Positions 17,927 through 26,220 of a stretch of DNA of 64,000 bases are shown one piece after another (position 1 is the first letter of the stretch; each line of letters begins with the position of its first letter). The stretch is from assembly GCA_020723965.1 (NCBI GenBank), contig DYHW01000003.1, forward strand, positions 1-64,000, given 5' to 3'. The notes below the pieces were generated by a model. It had not been told where the DNA came from and searched no databases. It saw only the letters and a program-made list of their open reading frames with translations. Source of the DNA: Melioribacter sp. (GTDB taxonomy: Bacteria; Bacteroidota; Ignavibacteria; Ignavibacteriales; Melioribacteraceae). The position numbers were made by a program, and so were the translations under genes.

Positions 17927-18502
17927 CTATTTATATAATCCTTGCTTCGAAATATATTCTTTTACTTTTTCGGGAACAAGAAAATCGATTGGTAATCCTT
18001 TCTTTACACGTTCACGTATTTCTGTTGACGATATTTCAATATTCGGAGTATCGATGACGACAACAGAATCAAAATATTTTGTTTTTATTTCTGTCAGCAT
18101 ATCGATATTTCGTTTCATTACAACAACTTTAGCCAGCTTTAAAATCTCATCAGGTTTATTCCATTTATCGAAAACAATTAAATTATCGAAACCGATTATG
18201 AGTTCAATGTTGTTGTAAGTCTTTTTGATCTCATTTAGTGTGTTGAGCGTGTAAGATATATTCCCTTTGCGAATTTCATAATCGGATGATTGGAAATATG
18301 GAAAAGATTCGATTGCAAGATTAACCATATTCAAGCGGTGAATATCTTCTGTAGTTTGTTTATCCGTTTTGAGCGGAGAAATATGAGAAGGAATAAAAAT
18401 TATTTTATCAAGATTTCTTTTTTCTAAAACATATTGGATAGTTATTAGATGACCAATATGAATTGGATCAAACGATCCGCCGAATATTCCAACTGCTTTC
18501 AT
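17927..18502 (-). CDS. nadD: Nicotinate-nucleotide adenylyltransferase
   Basis: Transfers AMP from ATP to nicotinic acid mononucleotide in NAD synthesis. The 191-residue chain has the nucleotidyltransferase signature GIFGGSFDPIHIGHL at residues 5-19, the LIIGFDNL segment in the middle, and the C-terminal ISSTEIRERV motif that contacts the triphosphate. The length is typical. It lies six bases downstream of prsW and eight upstream of meaB, so the four-gene set appears to be one transcript, though no pathway connects NAD synthesis with the others. Confidence 0.95.
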   Translation of the reverse strand: MKAVGIFGGSFDPIHIGHLITIQYVLEKRNLDKIIFIPSHISPLKTDKQTTEDIHRLNMVNLAIESFPYFQSSDYEIRKGNISYTLNTLNEIKKTYNNIELIIGFDNLIVFDKWNKPDEILKLAKVVVMKRNIDMLTEIKTKYFDSVVVIDTPNIEISSTEIRERVKKGLPIDFLVPEKVKEYISKQGLYK

Positions 18503-18508
18503 AAATAA

Positions 18509-19459
18509 TTAATTCTCCTTGTAAAGAAGTGATCTTATAATTTCTCGATGGCCCTTAATTTCATTCAAATATCTTTGATGTAAATATTCTTCCGATGATC
18601 TTTTCATTTTCATTTTAGAAAAAGCAAGGTGAATGGCTGTGCGTGAATACAAAGCTCTTATTTTTTCGTCAATCCATCCTTTACGAAACCTCAAATTGCT
18701 TGATATTATTCTAACATGATTTGATGGAAAAAATCCAAGCAGCGCTTCTTCATTCAACTCGTATTCAATAATTTGCATTTCATTATTAACGGACAACTTA
18801 AATATTAGAATGAAAAAAGCTATAAGGAAGATCATAAATAAAAAGCCGAAAAGAGAAGCGCCCTCGACGCTTACTAATAAATTCCAGACAAAATGAAAAA
18901 ACATGGCCAAAGATAAGCCGATTAAAGGTAAAACACTTTTTGCAAAAGGTTTAGATAATTTTGCCATTGCTAAGAATGCGCCAAATGTAGCAGTTGCAAT
19001 ACAATGCATTACGGCGGAGAATAGTGAACGCACAAGAACTATGAATACCCAGGGAAAAATTGTATCGCTATAAAATACAAAATAGATAAAATTCTCTGTC
19101 ATCCCAAAGCCAAGCCCAATTGCTGCTCCGTAAACTAATCCGTCTGTTATATTATCGAACTTGCTTGAGTTAACAGACCAAAGTAAAAACAGACCTTTAG
19201 CAATCTCTTCGCTGAATGGTGCAAAAATAGTTGTTTGAATAATCTCTGATGTTGGACTTGAATTTCCCGCTAATCCTGTAAAAGTTAAAAGTAGTAAATG
19301 ACCAGCCACACCCAAAACTATTGCTCCAAAAGCGCCCCACAGAAAATGAATTATTACAAAGAAAAGCGGTTCGCGTTCATGTTTATCCATTTTCCAGATA
19401 AGGAGTAGATAAAAAAACATCGGTATAATTGCTGCTAAAAGTGAAAAAAAAATTAGCAT
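18509..19459 (-). CDS. PrsW-type intramembrane metalloprotease
   Basis: A 316-residue polytopic membrane protein of the PrsW/CPBP superfamily. About eight hydrophobic helices occupy residues 1-225, and the C-terminal ~90 residues are hydrophilic. The putative catalytic motifs are present: SEEIAKGLFLLW (E-E-x-x-K), GFGMTENFIYF, and histidines in AVMHCIATATFGAFLA and FFHFVWNLL. PrsW in Bacillus cleaves an anti-sigma factor, but the substrate here is unknown and no anti-sigma gene is adjacent. It is the first gene of the leftward nadD-meaB run and is divergent from the DUF177 gene across a 118-base promoter gap. Confidence 0.85.
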   Translation of the reverse strand: MLIFFSLLAAIIPMFFYLLLIWKMDKHEREPLFFVIIHFLWGAFGAIVLGVAGHLLLLTFTGLAGNSSPTSEIIQTTIFAPFSEEIAKGLFLLWSVNSSKFDNITDGLVYGAAIGLGFGMTENFIYFVFYSDTIFPWVFIVLVRSLFSAVMHCIATATFGAFLAMAKLSKPFAKSVLPLIGLSLAMFFHFVWNLLVSVEGASLFGFLFMIFLIAFFILIFKLSVNNEMQIIEYELNEEALLGFFPSNHVRIISSNLRFRKGWIDEKIRALYSRTAIHLAFSKMKMKRSSEEYLHQRYLNEIKGHREIIRSLLYKEN

Positions 19460-19577
19460 AAATCCTCTGCGAAATTCTTATGGAGTTGCTTAGAAGAGTT
19501 TCACTAAAATATTCCTATTCTTGATTATAAAAGATGGGCTGTATATATTTTGACCCAATTTTTCTCATGTTCTTCAA

Positions 19578-20042
19578 ATGATAATAAAATATACTAATTT
19601 TTCTAACGGCATCCACCAGTTAAAACTTTCGGAACCAGTTCGGAAACTTGGTTTAAGTGAATTGTTCTTTGGAGACGTTGAGCTTTACTGCAGAATGGAT
19701 AAATCGCCTCATCAAATCGTTCTTGGTTGCGATTTAAAAGCTCATACAAAAATGATTTGCGATAGATGTAATAATGAATTTGAAACAGATATCCATAATC
19801 ATTTTCTTTTAAGCTACATATTTTCTAAAGCTCCGCAAAAGAGGGATGATTACGAGATAAAATATCTATCTCCAGATCAAGATAAAATTGATTTGGGCAG
19901 TGATGTTTTTGAGTATGCAGAATTATCTATACCAATGAAAAAATTATGCAGAGAAGATTGTAAAGGTTTATGCCCACGATGCGGAACCAACTTGAACGAT
20001 GCCGAATGTAGCTGTTCAAGTGAAACGAAAAATGATATTTGA
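19578..20042 (+). CDS. DUF177 (YceD) family protein
   Basis: A 154-residue member of the YceD/DUF177 family, which nearly always precedes rpmF. In plants and bacteria related proteins are tied to 23S rRNA accumulation. Cysteine pairs CDRC near residue 58 and CREDCKGLCPRCG near the C-terminus followed by CSC could bind zinc. The gene starts the fatty-acid operon, 54 bases before rpmF. Family assignment is firm; molecular action is not known. Confidence 0.88.
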   Translation: MIIKYTNFSNGIHQLKLSEPVRKLGLSELFFGDVELYCRMDKSPHQIVLGCDLKAHTKMICDRCNNEFETDIHNHFLLSYIFSKAPQKRDDYEIKYLSPDQDKIDLGSDVFEYAELSIPMKKLCREDCKGLCPRCGTNLNDAECSCSSETKNDI

Positions 20043-20096
20043 GCAACATTAAAAAATAAATGATTTTTTTTTACAACTAACTAACAGGTAAGTACG

Positions 20097-20276
20097 ATGC
20101 CAAATCCGAAACGTAAGATGTCTAAGAGCAGAAGAGATAAGCGCAGAACGCATTATAAAGCAACAGTTCCTTCCTTAAGTCGTTGCTCAAACTGCGGCGA
20201 AATTAAACTTAGCCACAGAGCTTGTCCGAATTGTGGTTATTACGCCGGCAGATCGATGTTCGTTCCAGAATCGTAA
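20097..20276 (+). CDS. rpmF: 50S ribosomal protein L32
   Basis: A 59-residue ribosomal protein. The start [17 protein letters not shown] is diagnostic, and a zinc ribbon is formed by CSNC (30-33) and CPNC (43-46). The ATG at 20097 is preceded by ACAGGTAAGTACG. Its place between DUF177 and plsX is the classic arrangement that links ribosome and membrane synthesis. Confidence 0.97.
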   Translation: MPNPKRKMSKSRRDKRRTHYKATVPSLSRCSNCGEIKLSHRACPNCGYYAGRSMFVPES

Positions 20277-20291
20277 CATTCACTCTTTTAG

Positions 20292-21323
20292 ATGATAGAA
20301 AATAAACAGAAAAAATGTAGAATTGCAGTCGATGCTATGGGGGGTGATTATGCCCCTAAGCACGAAATTCTCGGTGCGCTCGATGCTTTTCAGCAAGATA
20401 GCAGCTTTGAGTTAATTCTTGTTGGTGATAAAGAAAAAATTCTTAAAGTTGCTCGTTTAGAAAATCTTCAACTAAATGAAGAGATGATCTATCATGCGTC
20501 TCAAGTTATTGATATGCACGATAAGCCGACCGAAGCAATCAAATCAAAACAGGATTCATCTCTTGTAGTTGGCGCTAAATTGGTCCGAGAAGAGAAAGCT
20601 GATGCATTCGTAAGCGCAGGCAACACAGGCGCAATGATGGCTGCATCTACACTAATTATGGGAAGAATAGAAGGTGTTGGACGTCCTACAATTGGAGCGT
20701 CGTTTCCTACAATTAAAAACAAATTTTGTCTCCTCTTTGATGTCGGCGCAAGTGTCGATAGCAAACCGCAACACTTGTTCGAGTATTCAATTCTCGGAAC
20801 AATCTTTGCAAAAGAGATTTTCGGAATTGAGAGCCCTTCTGTTGGATTGTTGAGTGTAGGCGAAGAAGAATCAAAAGGAAACGAGCTGACATTTGCTGCA
20901 TACAAACTTTTGAAAAATTCTAAACTCAATTTCCACGGTAATGTAGAGGGGAGAGATATTTTAAAAGGAACTGTAGATGTTGTTCTTTGCGATGGGTTCA
21001 CTGGAAATATTGTTTTGAAATTTGGTGAAAGTATTATGACTCTTTTACGAACGCGAATTAGAAATTATGCAGATCAAGGAATTATAAATAAACTGAAAGC
21101 TTTGGTTGTTAAGTCCGTTCTGAAAACAACATTGAAAGATATGGATTATCAAACCCACGGCGGCGTTCCTCTGCTGGGTGTTAACGGAATTAGTATCATA
21201 GGGCACGGCTCAAGTTCTCCTTTAGCAATTAAAAATATGATCTTGCGTGCCAAGGAAATGTACGAAAAAAATCTTATTCAAAAATTTGAGGATGCTCTAA
21301 AGACATATGCAGTTTCAAAATAA
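20292..21323 (+). CDS. plsX: Phosphate acyltransferase PlsX
   Basis: Converts acyl-ACP to acyl-phosphate, the acyl donor for PlsY in phospholipid synthesis; peripheral membrane enzyme of 343 residues. The start CRIAVDAMGGDYAPKHEILGA is diagnostic. KSKQDSSLVVGAKLV, FVSAGNTGAMMAAS and LCDGFTGNIVLKFGE follow in order. It overlaps fabH by 17 bases and follows rpmF by 15. This is the standard rpmF-plsX-fab arrangement coupling phospholipid and fatty acid production. Confidence 0.98.
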   Translation: MIENKQKKCRIAVDAMGGDYAPKHEILGALDAFQQDSSFELILVGDKEKILKVARLENLQLNEEMIYHASQVIDMHDKPTEAIKSKQDSSLVVGAKLVREEKADAFVSAGNTGAMMAASTLIMGRIEGVGRPTIGASFPTIKNKFCLLFDVGASVDSKPQHLFEYSILGTIFAKEIFGIESPSVGLLSVGEEESKGNELTFAAYKLLKNSKLNFHGNVEGRDILKGTVDVVLCDGFTGNIVLKFGESIMTLLRTRIRNYADQGIINKLKALVVKSVLKTTLKDMDYQTHGGVPLLGVNGISIIGHGSSSPLAIKNMILRAKEMYEKNLIQKFEDALKTYAVSK

Positions 21324-22314
21324 AAAGAAAGTCGCTACAATTACCGCCGTTGGAATGTATGTTCCAGAAAAGATTTTAGACAATAAATATTTAGAATCCA
21401 TTGTTGATACAAGTGACGAATGGATAATGACCCGCACAGGTATTCGTGAAAGACGAATTATGGAAAATGGCGCTACAAGCGATATGGCTGTAAAAGCGTG
21501 TGAAGACCTATTTAAAACTACTTCAGTAAAACCCGAAGAAATTGATGTTATTATTGTTGCAACAGTTACTCCAGACATGCTTTTTCCTGCAACTGCTTGT
21601 TTGGTACAGGAAAAAATTGGGGCAACAAAAGCTTGGGGCTTTGATCTTTCTGCTGCGTGTTCTGCATTTTTATTTGCTCTCCAAACCGGCGCAAGTTTGA
21701 TAGAAAGCGGAACTTATAAAAAAGTTCTGGTTATCGGTTCTGATAAAATGAGTTCGATTGTTGATTATACTGACCGAAACACTTGTATTCTTTTTGGCGA
21801 TCTTGCTTCTGCTGTTTTGCTTGAGCCAACCGAAAACCAAAATATTGGTATAAAAGATTCAATGCTTTTTTCAGACGGCTCCGGCAAAGATGCTTTACAA
21901 ATGAAAGCCGGCGGAAGTTTAAACCCCGCTTCGCATGAAACCATAGATAAAAAATGGCACTACATTTATCAAGACGGAAAAGCAGTCTTTAAGGTTGCTG
22001 TTAAAGGAATGGCAGATGTTTCTTACGAAATAATGAAAAGAAATAATTTAACTTCAGATGATGTTGCTTATCTTGTGCCTCACCAAGCTAACTTAAGAAT
22101 TATAGATGCAACAGCAGAACGGATGGGAATATCGAAAGAAAAAGTTATGATCAATATCGATCGCTACGGAAACACTACTGCTGCAACTATTCCTTCTTGC
22201 TTAACAGAGTATTACCGAGATGGTAAAATCAAAAAAGGAGATAATCTAATTCTTGCTGCTTTTGGAGCCGGCTATACATGGGGCGCTATCTATTTAACTT
22301 GGGGTCTTGACTAA
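21307..22314 (+). CDS. fabH: 3-oxoacyl-ACP synthase III (KAS III)
   Basis: Starts fatty acid synthesis by condensing acetyl-CoA or a branched acyl-CoA with malonyl-ACP. The 335-residue chain has a complete Cys-His-Asn triad: Cys118 in LSAACSAFLFAL, His259 in VPHQANLRI and Asn289 in DRYGNTTAAT. TSDEWIMTRTGIRERR is the usual N-terminal signature. The start is the ATG at 21307 inside plsX, and the stop overlaps the fabD start (TAATG). Acyl-chain preference is not predictable here. Confidence 0.97.
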   Translation: MQFQNKKKVATITAVGMYVPEKILDNKYLESIVDTSDEWIMTRTGIRERRIMENGATSDMAVKACEDLFKTTSVKPEEIDVIIVATVTPDMLFPATACLVQEKIGATKAWGFDLSAACSAFLFALQTGASLIESGTYKKVLVIGSDKMSSIVDYTDRNTCILFGDLASAVLLEPTENQNIGIKDSMLFSDGSGKDALQMKAGGSLNPASHETIDKKWHYIYQDGKAVFKVAVKGMADVSYEIMKRNNLTSDDVAYLVPHQANLRIIDATAERMGISKEKVMINIDRYGNTTAATIPSCLTEYYRDGKIKKGDNLILAAFGAGYTWGAIYLTWGLD

Positions 22315-23228
22315 TGGGAAAGAAAGCATTTTTATTCCCCGGGCAAGGTTCTCAATACGTTGGAATGGCAAAAGATATTTACGAAAACTCTGTTGAAGCA
22401 AAAGAAATGATAAAAACTGCAGAAGAAGCAACCGGTGCTTATCTTTCACACCTTATGTTCAACGGACCTGAAGATTCATTAAAACAAACCGATATTACAC
22501 AGCCTGCAATTTTTCTTCATAGTGTTGTGCTTGCTAGTATTATTAGAACTATTGAACCAGATATGGCAGCAGGTCATTCACTTGGCGAATATTCTGCGCT
22601 TGTAGCTGCAAAGGCAATTCAATTTTACGAAGCAGTTAAACTTGTGCATCATCGTGGTAAGGCAATGCTGCAATCAGGTATTGAACAACCTGGAACGATG
22701 GCAGCTATTGTAGGGCTTTCTTCGCAAATATTAGAAGATATTTGCCAAGAGGTTTCTTCCAAGTGGATAGTGCAATGTGCTAATTTTAATTCACCCGGTC
22801 AAATTGTAATTTCAGGTTCGGTCGAGGGCGTTCGTGCAGCTATGGAACTATCTAAAGAAAAAAAAGCTAAGTTAGTTAAAGAATTAGTTGTAAGCGGTGC
22901 ATTTCATTCTCCTTTGATGGAAAGCGCTATGGATAGTTTGAAAATGAAATTAGATTCTACACACTTTTACGATGCGAAAATACCTGTTTATGCAAACGTA
23001 TCTGCTAAACCAATTCGTCAAAAAGATGAAATAAAAGAACTGCTTTACCATCAGCTTAATAAGCCCGTTCGATGGGAAGAAACAATTGTAAATATGCTCA
23101 ACGACGGCGCTGATGAGTTTTACGAAATTGGACCTGGTAAAGTTTTGCAGGGTCTTGTTAAGAGAATAAACCCGGATGTAAAAATTTTTGGAATTGATAA
23201 ATATTCGGATGTAGAAAGGTATCTTTAA
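22314..23228 (+). CDS. fabD: Malonyl-CoA:ACP transacylase
   Basis: Loads malonyl groups onto acyl carrier protein. The 304-residue chain begins KKAFLFPGQGSQYVGM. The nucleophile is Ser89 in AAGHSLGEYSALVAA, and the histidine of the dyad is in VSGAFHSPLME. The C-terminal EIGPGKVLQGLVKR motif is typical. One-base overlaps on both sides (TAATG) place it firmly in the fab operon. Confidence 0.97.
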   Translation: MGKKAFLFPGQGSQYVGMAKDIYENSVEAKEMIKTAEEATGAYLSHLMFNGPEDSLKQTDITQPAIFLHSVVLASIIRTIEPDMAAGHSLGEYSALVAAKAIQFYEAVKLVHHRGKAMLQSGIEQPGTMAAIVGLSSQILEDICQEVSSKWIVQCANFNSPGQIVISGSVEGVRAAMELSKEKKAKLVKELVVSGAFHSPLMESAMDSLKMKLDSTHFYDAKIPVYANVSAKPIRQKDEIKELLYHQLNKPVRWEETIVNMLNDGADEFYEIGPGKVLQGLVKRINPDVKIFGIDKYSDVERYL

Positions 23229-23842
23229 TGGAGAAAAAATTTGACAAAATAATTAACGGACTCTTTATAGATCCGCTCATCTTTACTCAGAAATTTGTAA
23301 AGGCATGCGATATCTCTATCTGTTCGGGTGAATGCTGTTACTACGGAGTATATACCGATAAATCCGAATATGAAAAGATTATCTCTGCAAAAGAACGAAT
23401 TATCCAGTCGATGGACGATTCTCAAAATAAAAATCATGAAGAATGGTTTGAAGAACCTCAAGAAGATTCTGATTTTCCTTCCGGAATAGCTGTTGGCACT
23501 GAAGTTCATAACGAGAAATGCGTTTTTCTAGATAAGCAGGGTTTTTGTACCCTTCAAAAGATCGCTTTAGAAGATCTAGAATTCAAGTGGAAATATAAAC
23601 CTCTATATTGTATATTATTTCCGTTAGTAATCTTCGAGGGTGTTTTAACCGTAGATGACGAGCATCTTGACAGAATGCATTATTGCAGCATTGCTAAAAA
23701 TCAAGTATCGACAGTTTTTGAATGTTGTAAGAATGAATTAAAGTATCTTTTAGGTGAAGAGGGTTTCAAAGAATTGAATGAGTATCGTGATGAATATCTT
23801 AACTTAAAAAAAGAAGCAAGGAAAAAAGTTGAAGCTGCTTAA
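23228..23842 (+). CDS. DUF3109 cysteine-rich protein in the fab operon
   Basis: A 204-residue DUF3109 family protein of unknown function, cytosolic by sequence. Conserved cysteines are CDISICSGECCYYG near residues 28-41, CVFLDKQGFCTLQ in the centre, and KPLYCILFPL plus MHYCSIA later. The pattern suggests a bound zinc or iron-sulfur cluster, similar in spirit to YkgJ-type proteins. It is translationally coupled to fabD (TAATG) and overlaps fabG by 14 bases, so it is made together with fatty acid enzymes. A direct role in lipid synthesis is unproven. Confidence 0.8.
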   Translation: MEKKFDKIINGLFIDPLIFTQKFVKACDISICSGECCYYGVYTDKSEYEKIISAKERIIQSMDDSQNKNHEEWFEEPQEDSDFPSGIAVGTEVHNEKCVFLDKQGFCTLQKIALEDLEFKWKYKPLYCILFPLVIFEGVLTVDDEHLDRMHYCSIAKNQVSTVFECCKNELKYLLGEEGFKELNEYRDEYLNLKKEARKKVEAA

Positions 23843-24572
23843 TAAAAGAGCTGTTGTTACTGGCGGTACGCGTGGAATTGGAAAAGCTATTGTAAAAGAA
23901 CTTGCAGAAAATGGCTGCAGTGTTGTATTTACCTATTTTAGCTCTGACGAAAGCGCAAGACAATTAGAGAATGAATTCTCTAACTACAATGTAAAAATTT
24001 TCGGCTTCAAAGCAGATGCTTCTTCTTTTTCTGCCGCTGAAGAAACTATTAAGTTTGCTATAGAAAAATTAGGCGGAGTTGATATTCTTGTTAATAACGC
24101 GGGTATTACAAAAGATAATTTGATGCTTAGAATGACGGAACAAGATTTTGACCATGTTATTAACGCTAACCTTAAAAGTGTTTTTAACTATACAAAAGCA
24201 GTATTAAAAACTTTTCTTTCTCAACGTTATGGAAAGATAGTTAATATTTCTTCTGTAGTTGGATTGATCGGTAATGCAGGACAATCTAATTACGTAGCAT
24301 CTAAAGCGGGAGTTATTGGATTGACAAAGTCGAATGCCAAAGAACTTGCATCTCGTAATGTAAACGTTAATTGTGTTGCACCAGGTCTTATTGAGACTGA
24401 TATGACCGGTAAACTTAATGAACATCAAAGAGGAACTATTCTTTCAAATGTTCCACTAAGAAGATTTGGAAAACCAGAAGATGTTTCAAAAGCAGTATTA
24501 TTTTTATGCAGCAGCGATGCTGATTATATCACAGGTCAAGTTTTAACCGTTGACGGCGGAATGGTTATGTAA
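23829..24572 (+). CDS. fabG: 3-oxoacyl-ACP reductase
   Basis: NADPH-dependent short-chain dehydrogenase that reduces beta-ketoacyl-ACP; 247 residues. The cofactor motif is TGGTRGIGKAI at about 11-21, NNAGITKDNLMLRM marks the family, and the catalytic Tyr and Lys are in SNYVASKAGVIG. It ends with the usual YITGQVLTVDGGMVM. The start is a TTG at 23829 inside the DUF3109 gene, with AAGGAAA upstream. Position between fabD and acpP supports fabG over other SDRs. Confidence 0.96.
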   Translation: MKLLNKRAVVTGGTRGIGKAIVKELAENGCSVVFTYFSSDESARQLENEFSNYNVKIFGFKADASSFSAAEETIKFAIEKLGGVDILVNNAGITKDNLMLRMTEQDFDHVINANLKSVFNYTKAVLKTFLSQRYGKIVNISSVVGLIGNAGQSNYVASKAGVIGLTKSNAKELASRNVNVNCVAPGLIETDMTGKLNEHQRGTILSNVPLRRFGKPEDVSKAVLFLCSSDADYITGQVLTVDGGMVM

Positions 24573-24619
24573 TTCATTAAAATTATTTAACAATATCTAT
24601 CACTTTAAAAGGAGTAGAA

Positions 24620-24853
24620 ATGGACATTCAAGCAAAAGTAAAAGAAATAATTATGGATAAACTTGGCGTTGAAGAATCTCAAGTAACGCCGGAAGCTTCC
24701 TTCACAAACGACCTTGGCGCTGATTCTCTTGATATCGTTGAATTAGTTATGGGGTTCGAGTCCGCTTTTAATATTTCAATTCCGGATGAAGACGCTGAGA
24801 AAATCTCTACGGTTGGCGATGCAATCAAATATCTTACTGAAAAATTAGGATAA
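24620..24853 (+). CDS. acpP: Acyl carrier protein
   Basis: A 77-residue acidic carrier that holds growing acyl chains on 4'-phosphopantetheine. The attachment site is Ser36 in [13 protein letters not shown]. The ATG is preceded by a strong AAAGGAG site (24609-24615), in keeping with very high expression. A region with two competing hairpins follows the gene. Confidence 0.98.
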   Translation: MDIQAKVKEIIMDKLGVEESQVTPEASFTNDLGADSLDIVELVMGFESAFNISIPDEDAEKISTVGDAIKYLTEKLG

Positions 24854-24860
24854 TTGTTTT

Positions 24861-24933
24861 TCTGAGAGACCACTCTCAGAGATGAGTGTGGTCAAAAAGA
24901 TTGAATTTTATACACACTCTTTAGTGGTCTCTC
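24861..24933 (+). promoter_or_regulatory. Alternative stem-loops between acpP and fabF
   Basis: TCTGAGAG (24861-24868) and CTCTCAGA (24873-24880) form a perfect 8-bp hairpin with an ACCA loop. The segment GAGAGACCACT (24864-24874) is also perfectly complementary to AGTGGTCTCTC (24923-24933), so the local hairpin and the long-range stem cannot form together. The site could stabilise acpP mRNA, reduce read-through to fabF, or be a remnant repeat. The pairing is seen in the sequence; the role is inferred. Confidence 0.5.
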
Positions 24934-24975
24934 TTATCGGCTCAAACAATTCTTTCATCTTTACAAGGGGATAGA

Positions 24976-26220
24976 ATGAGTAAAAGAAGAGTAGTAATTA
25001 CTGGTTTAGGTGCTCTTACACCAATTGGAAATAACAAGCAAGAATTTTGCGATGCTTTAATAAGCGGTAAAAACGGCTCTGATTTAATAACAAGATTCGA
25101 TACTACAAATTACGCCACAAAATTTGCTTGTGAGGTAAAAAAATTCGATCCTACTATGTATATCGATAAAAAAGAAACTAAAAGGATGGATCTTTTTACT
25201 CATTATGCTCTTGCTACTGCCTCTATGGCAATAGAAGATTCACAATTGAACTTATCAAAAATAAATCTTGATATGGCTGGTGTTGTTTTTGGAAGCGGTA
25301 TAGGCGGCATAATTACTTTTGAAGATCAACATGCTGCCTTCTTACAAGGCGGTCCTAGAAGAATTAGCCCTTTCTTTATACCGATGATGATCTCTGATAT
25401 AGCAGCCGGTCAGATATCAATCAAATATGGACTCAAAGGACCGAACTACGCAACAACATCTGCATGCGCAACTTCTTCACATGCTATAGCAGATTCTTTT
25501 ATTTTGATTCAGCGTGGTTCTGCAGATCTGATCCTTTCTGGTGGCTCTGAAGCTTCAATAACTCCTATGGCTATAGGAGGGTTCAATTCTGCCCGTGCGC
25601 TTTCAACTTGGAATGACAGGTATACTGAAGCATCCCGTCCTTTTGATAAAGATAGAAACGGATTTGTTATGGGAGAAGGAGGCGGAGCATTAGTGCTAGA
25701 AGAACTGAACCATGCTTTGAACCGCGGAGCTCCCATTTACGCAGAAATAGTTGGCATTGGATTAACCGGAGATGCTTTTCATATTACAGCTCCGCCGCCT
25801 GGCGGCGAAGGAGCCGTTCGGTCAATGCGCGAAGCATTGCGCGATGCAAATGTAGACCCTACTGTTGTTGATTATATTAACGCACATGGAACATCAACAG
25901 AGCTTAACGACCTTAATGAGACACAGGCAATCAAAACAGTCTTCGGCAAGCATGCTTATAAACTTGCCGTTAGTTCTACAAAATCTATGACCGGGCATTT
26001 GCTAGGAGCAGCCGGCGCTGTTGAAGCAATTGCAACTGTTCTTGCTATTAAAAATGATATTATTCCCCCTACAATCAATCATGATGAACCTGGGGAAGAA
26101 TTAGATTTGAATTACACTCCTAAAGTTGCTGTTAAGAGAAACATCCATTACGCAATCAGTAATACTTTTGGTTTTGGGGGGCACAACGCTTCCTTGCTTT
26201 TTAAAAAGTTTGAAGAATGA
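24976..26220 (+). CDS. fabF: 3-oxoacyl-ACP synthase II (KAS II)
   Basis: Elongating condensing enzyme of fatty acid synthesis, 414 residues. The Cys-His-His triad is Cys164 in TTSACATSSHAI, His304 in NAHGTSTELND and His341 in MTGHLLGAAGAVEA. The N-terminus RRVVITGLGALTPIGN and C-terminus ISNTFGFGGHNASLLFK are canonical. AAGGGGAT precedes the ATG. The stop overlaps the rnc start. Confidence 0.98.
   Translation: MSKRRVVITGLGALTPIGNNKQEFCDALISGKNGSDLITRFDTTNYATKFACEVKKFDPTMYIDKKETKRMDLFTHYALATASMAIEDSQLNLSKINLDMAGVVFGSGIGGIITFEDQHAAFLQGGPRRISPFFIPMMISDIAAGQISIKYGLKGPNYATTSACATSSHAIADSFILIQRGSADLILSGGSEASITPMAIGGFNSARALSTWNDRYTEASRPFDKDRNGFVMGEGGGALVLEELNHALNRGAPIYAEIVGIGLTGDAFHITAPPPGGEGAVRSMREALRDANVDPTVVDYINAHGTSTELNDLNETQAIKTVFGKHAYKLAVSSTKSMTGHLLGAAGAVEAIATVLAIKNDIIPPTINHDEPGEELDLNYTPKVAVKRNIHYAISNTFGFGGHNASLLFKKFEE

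Noticed and set aside
18503-19577. Possible cobalamin riboswitch controlling meaB
   Set aside because: meaB lies inside a tight gene run. The only free leader, upstream of prsW, shows no B12-box-like sequence.
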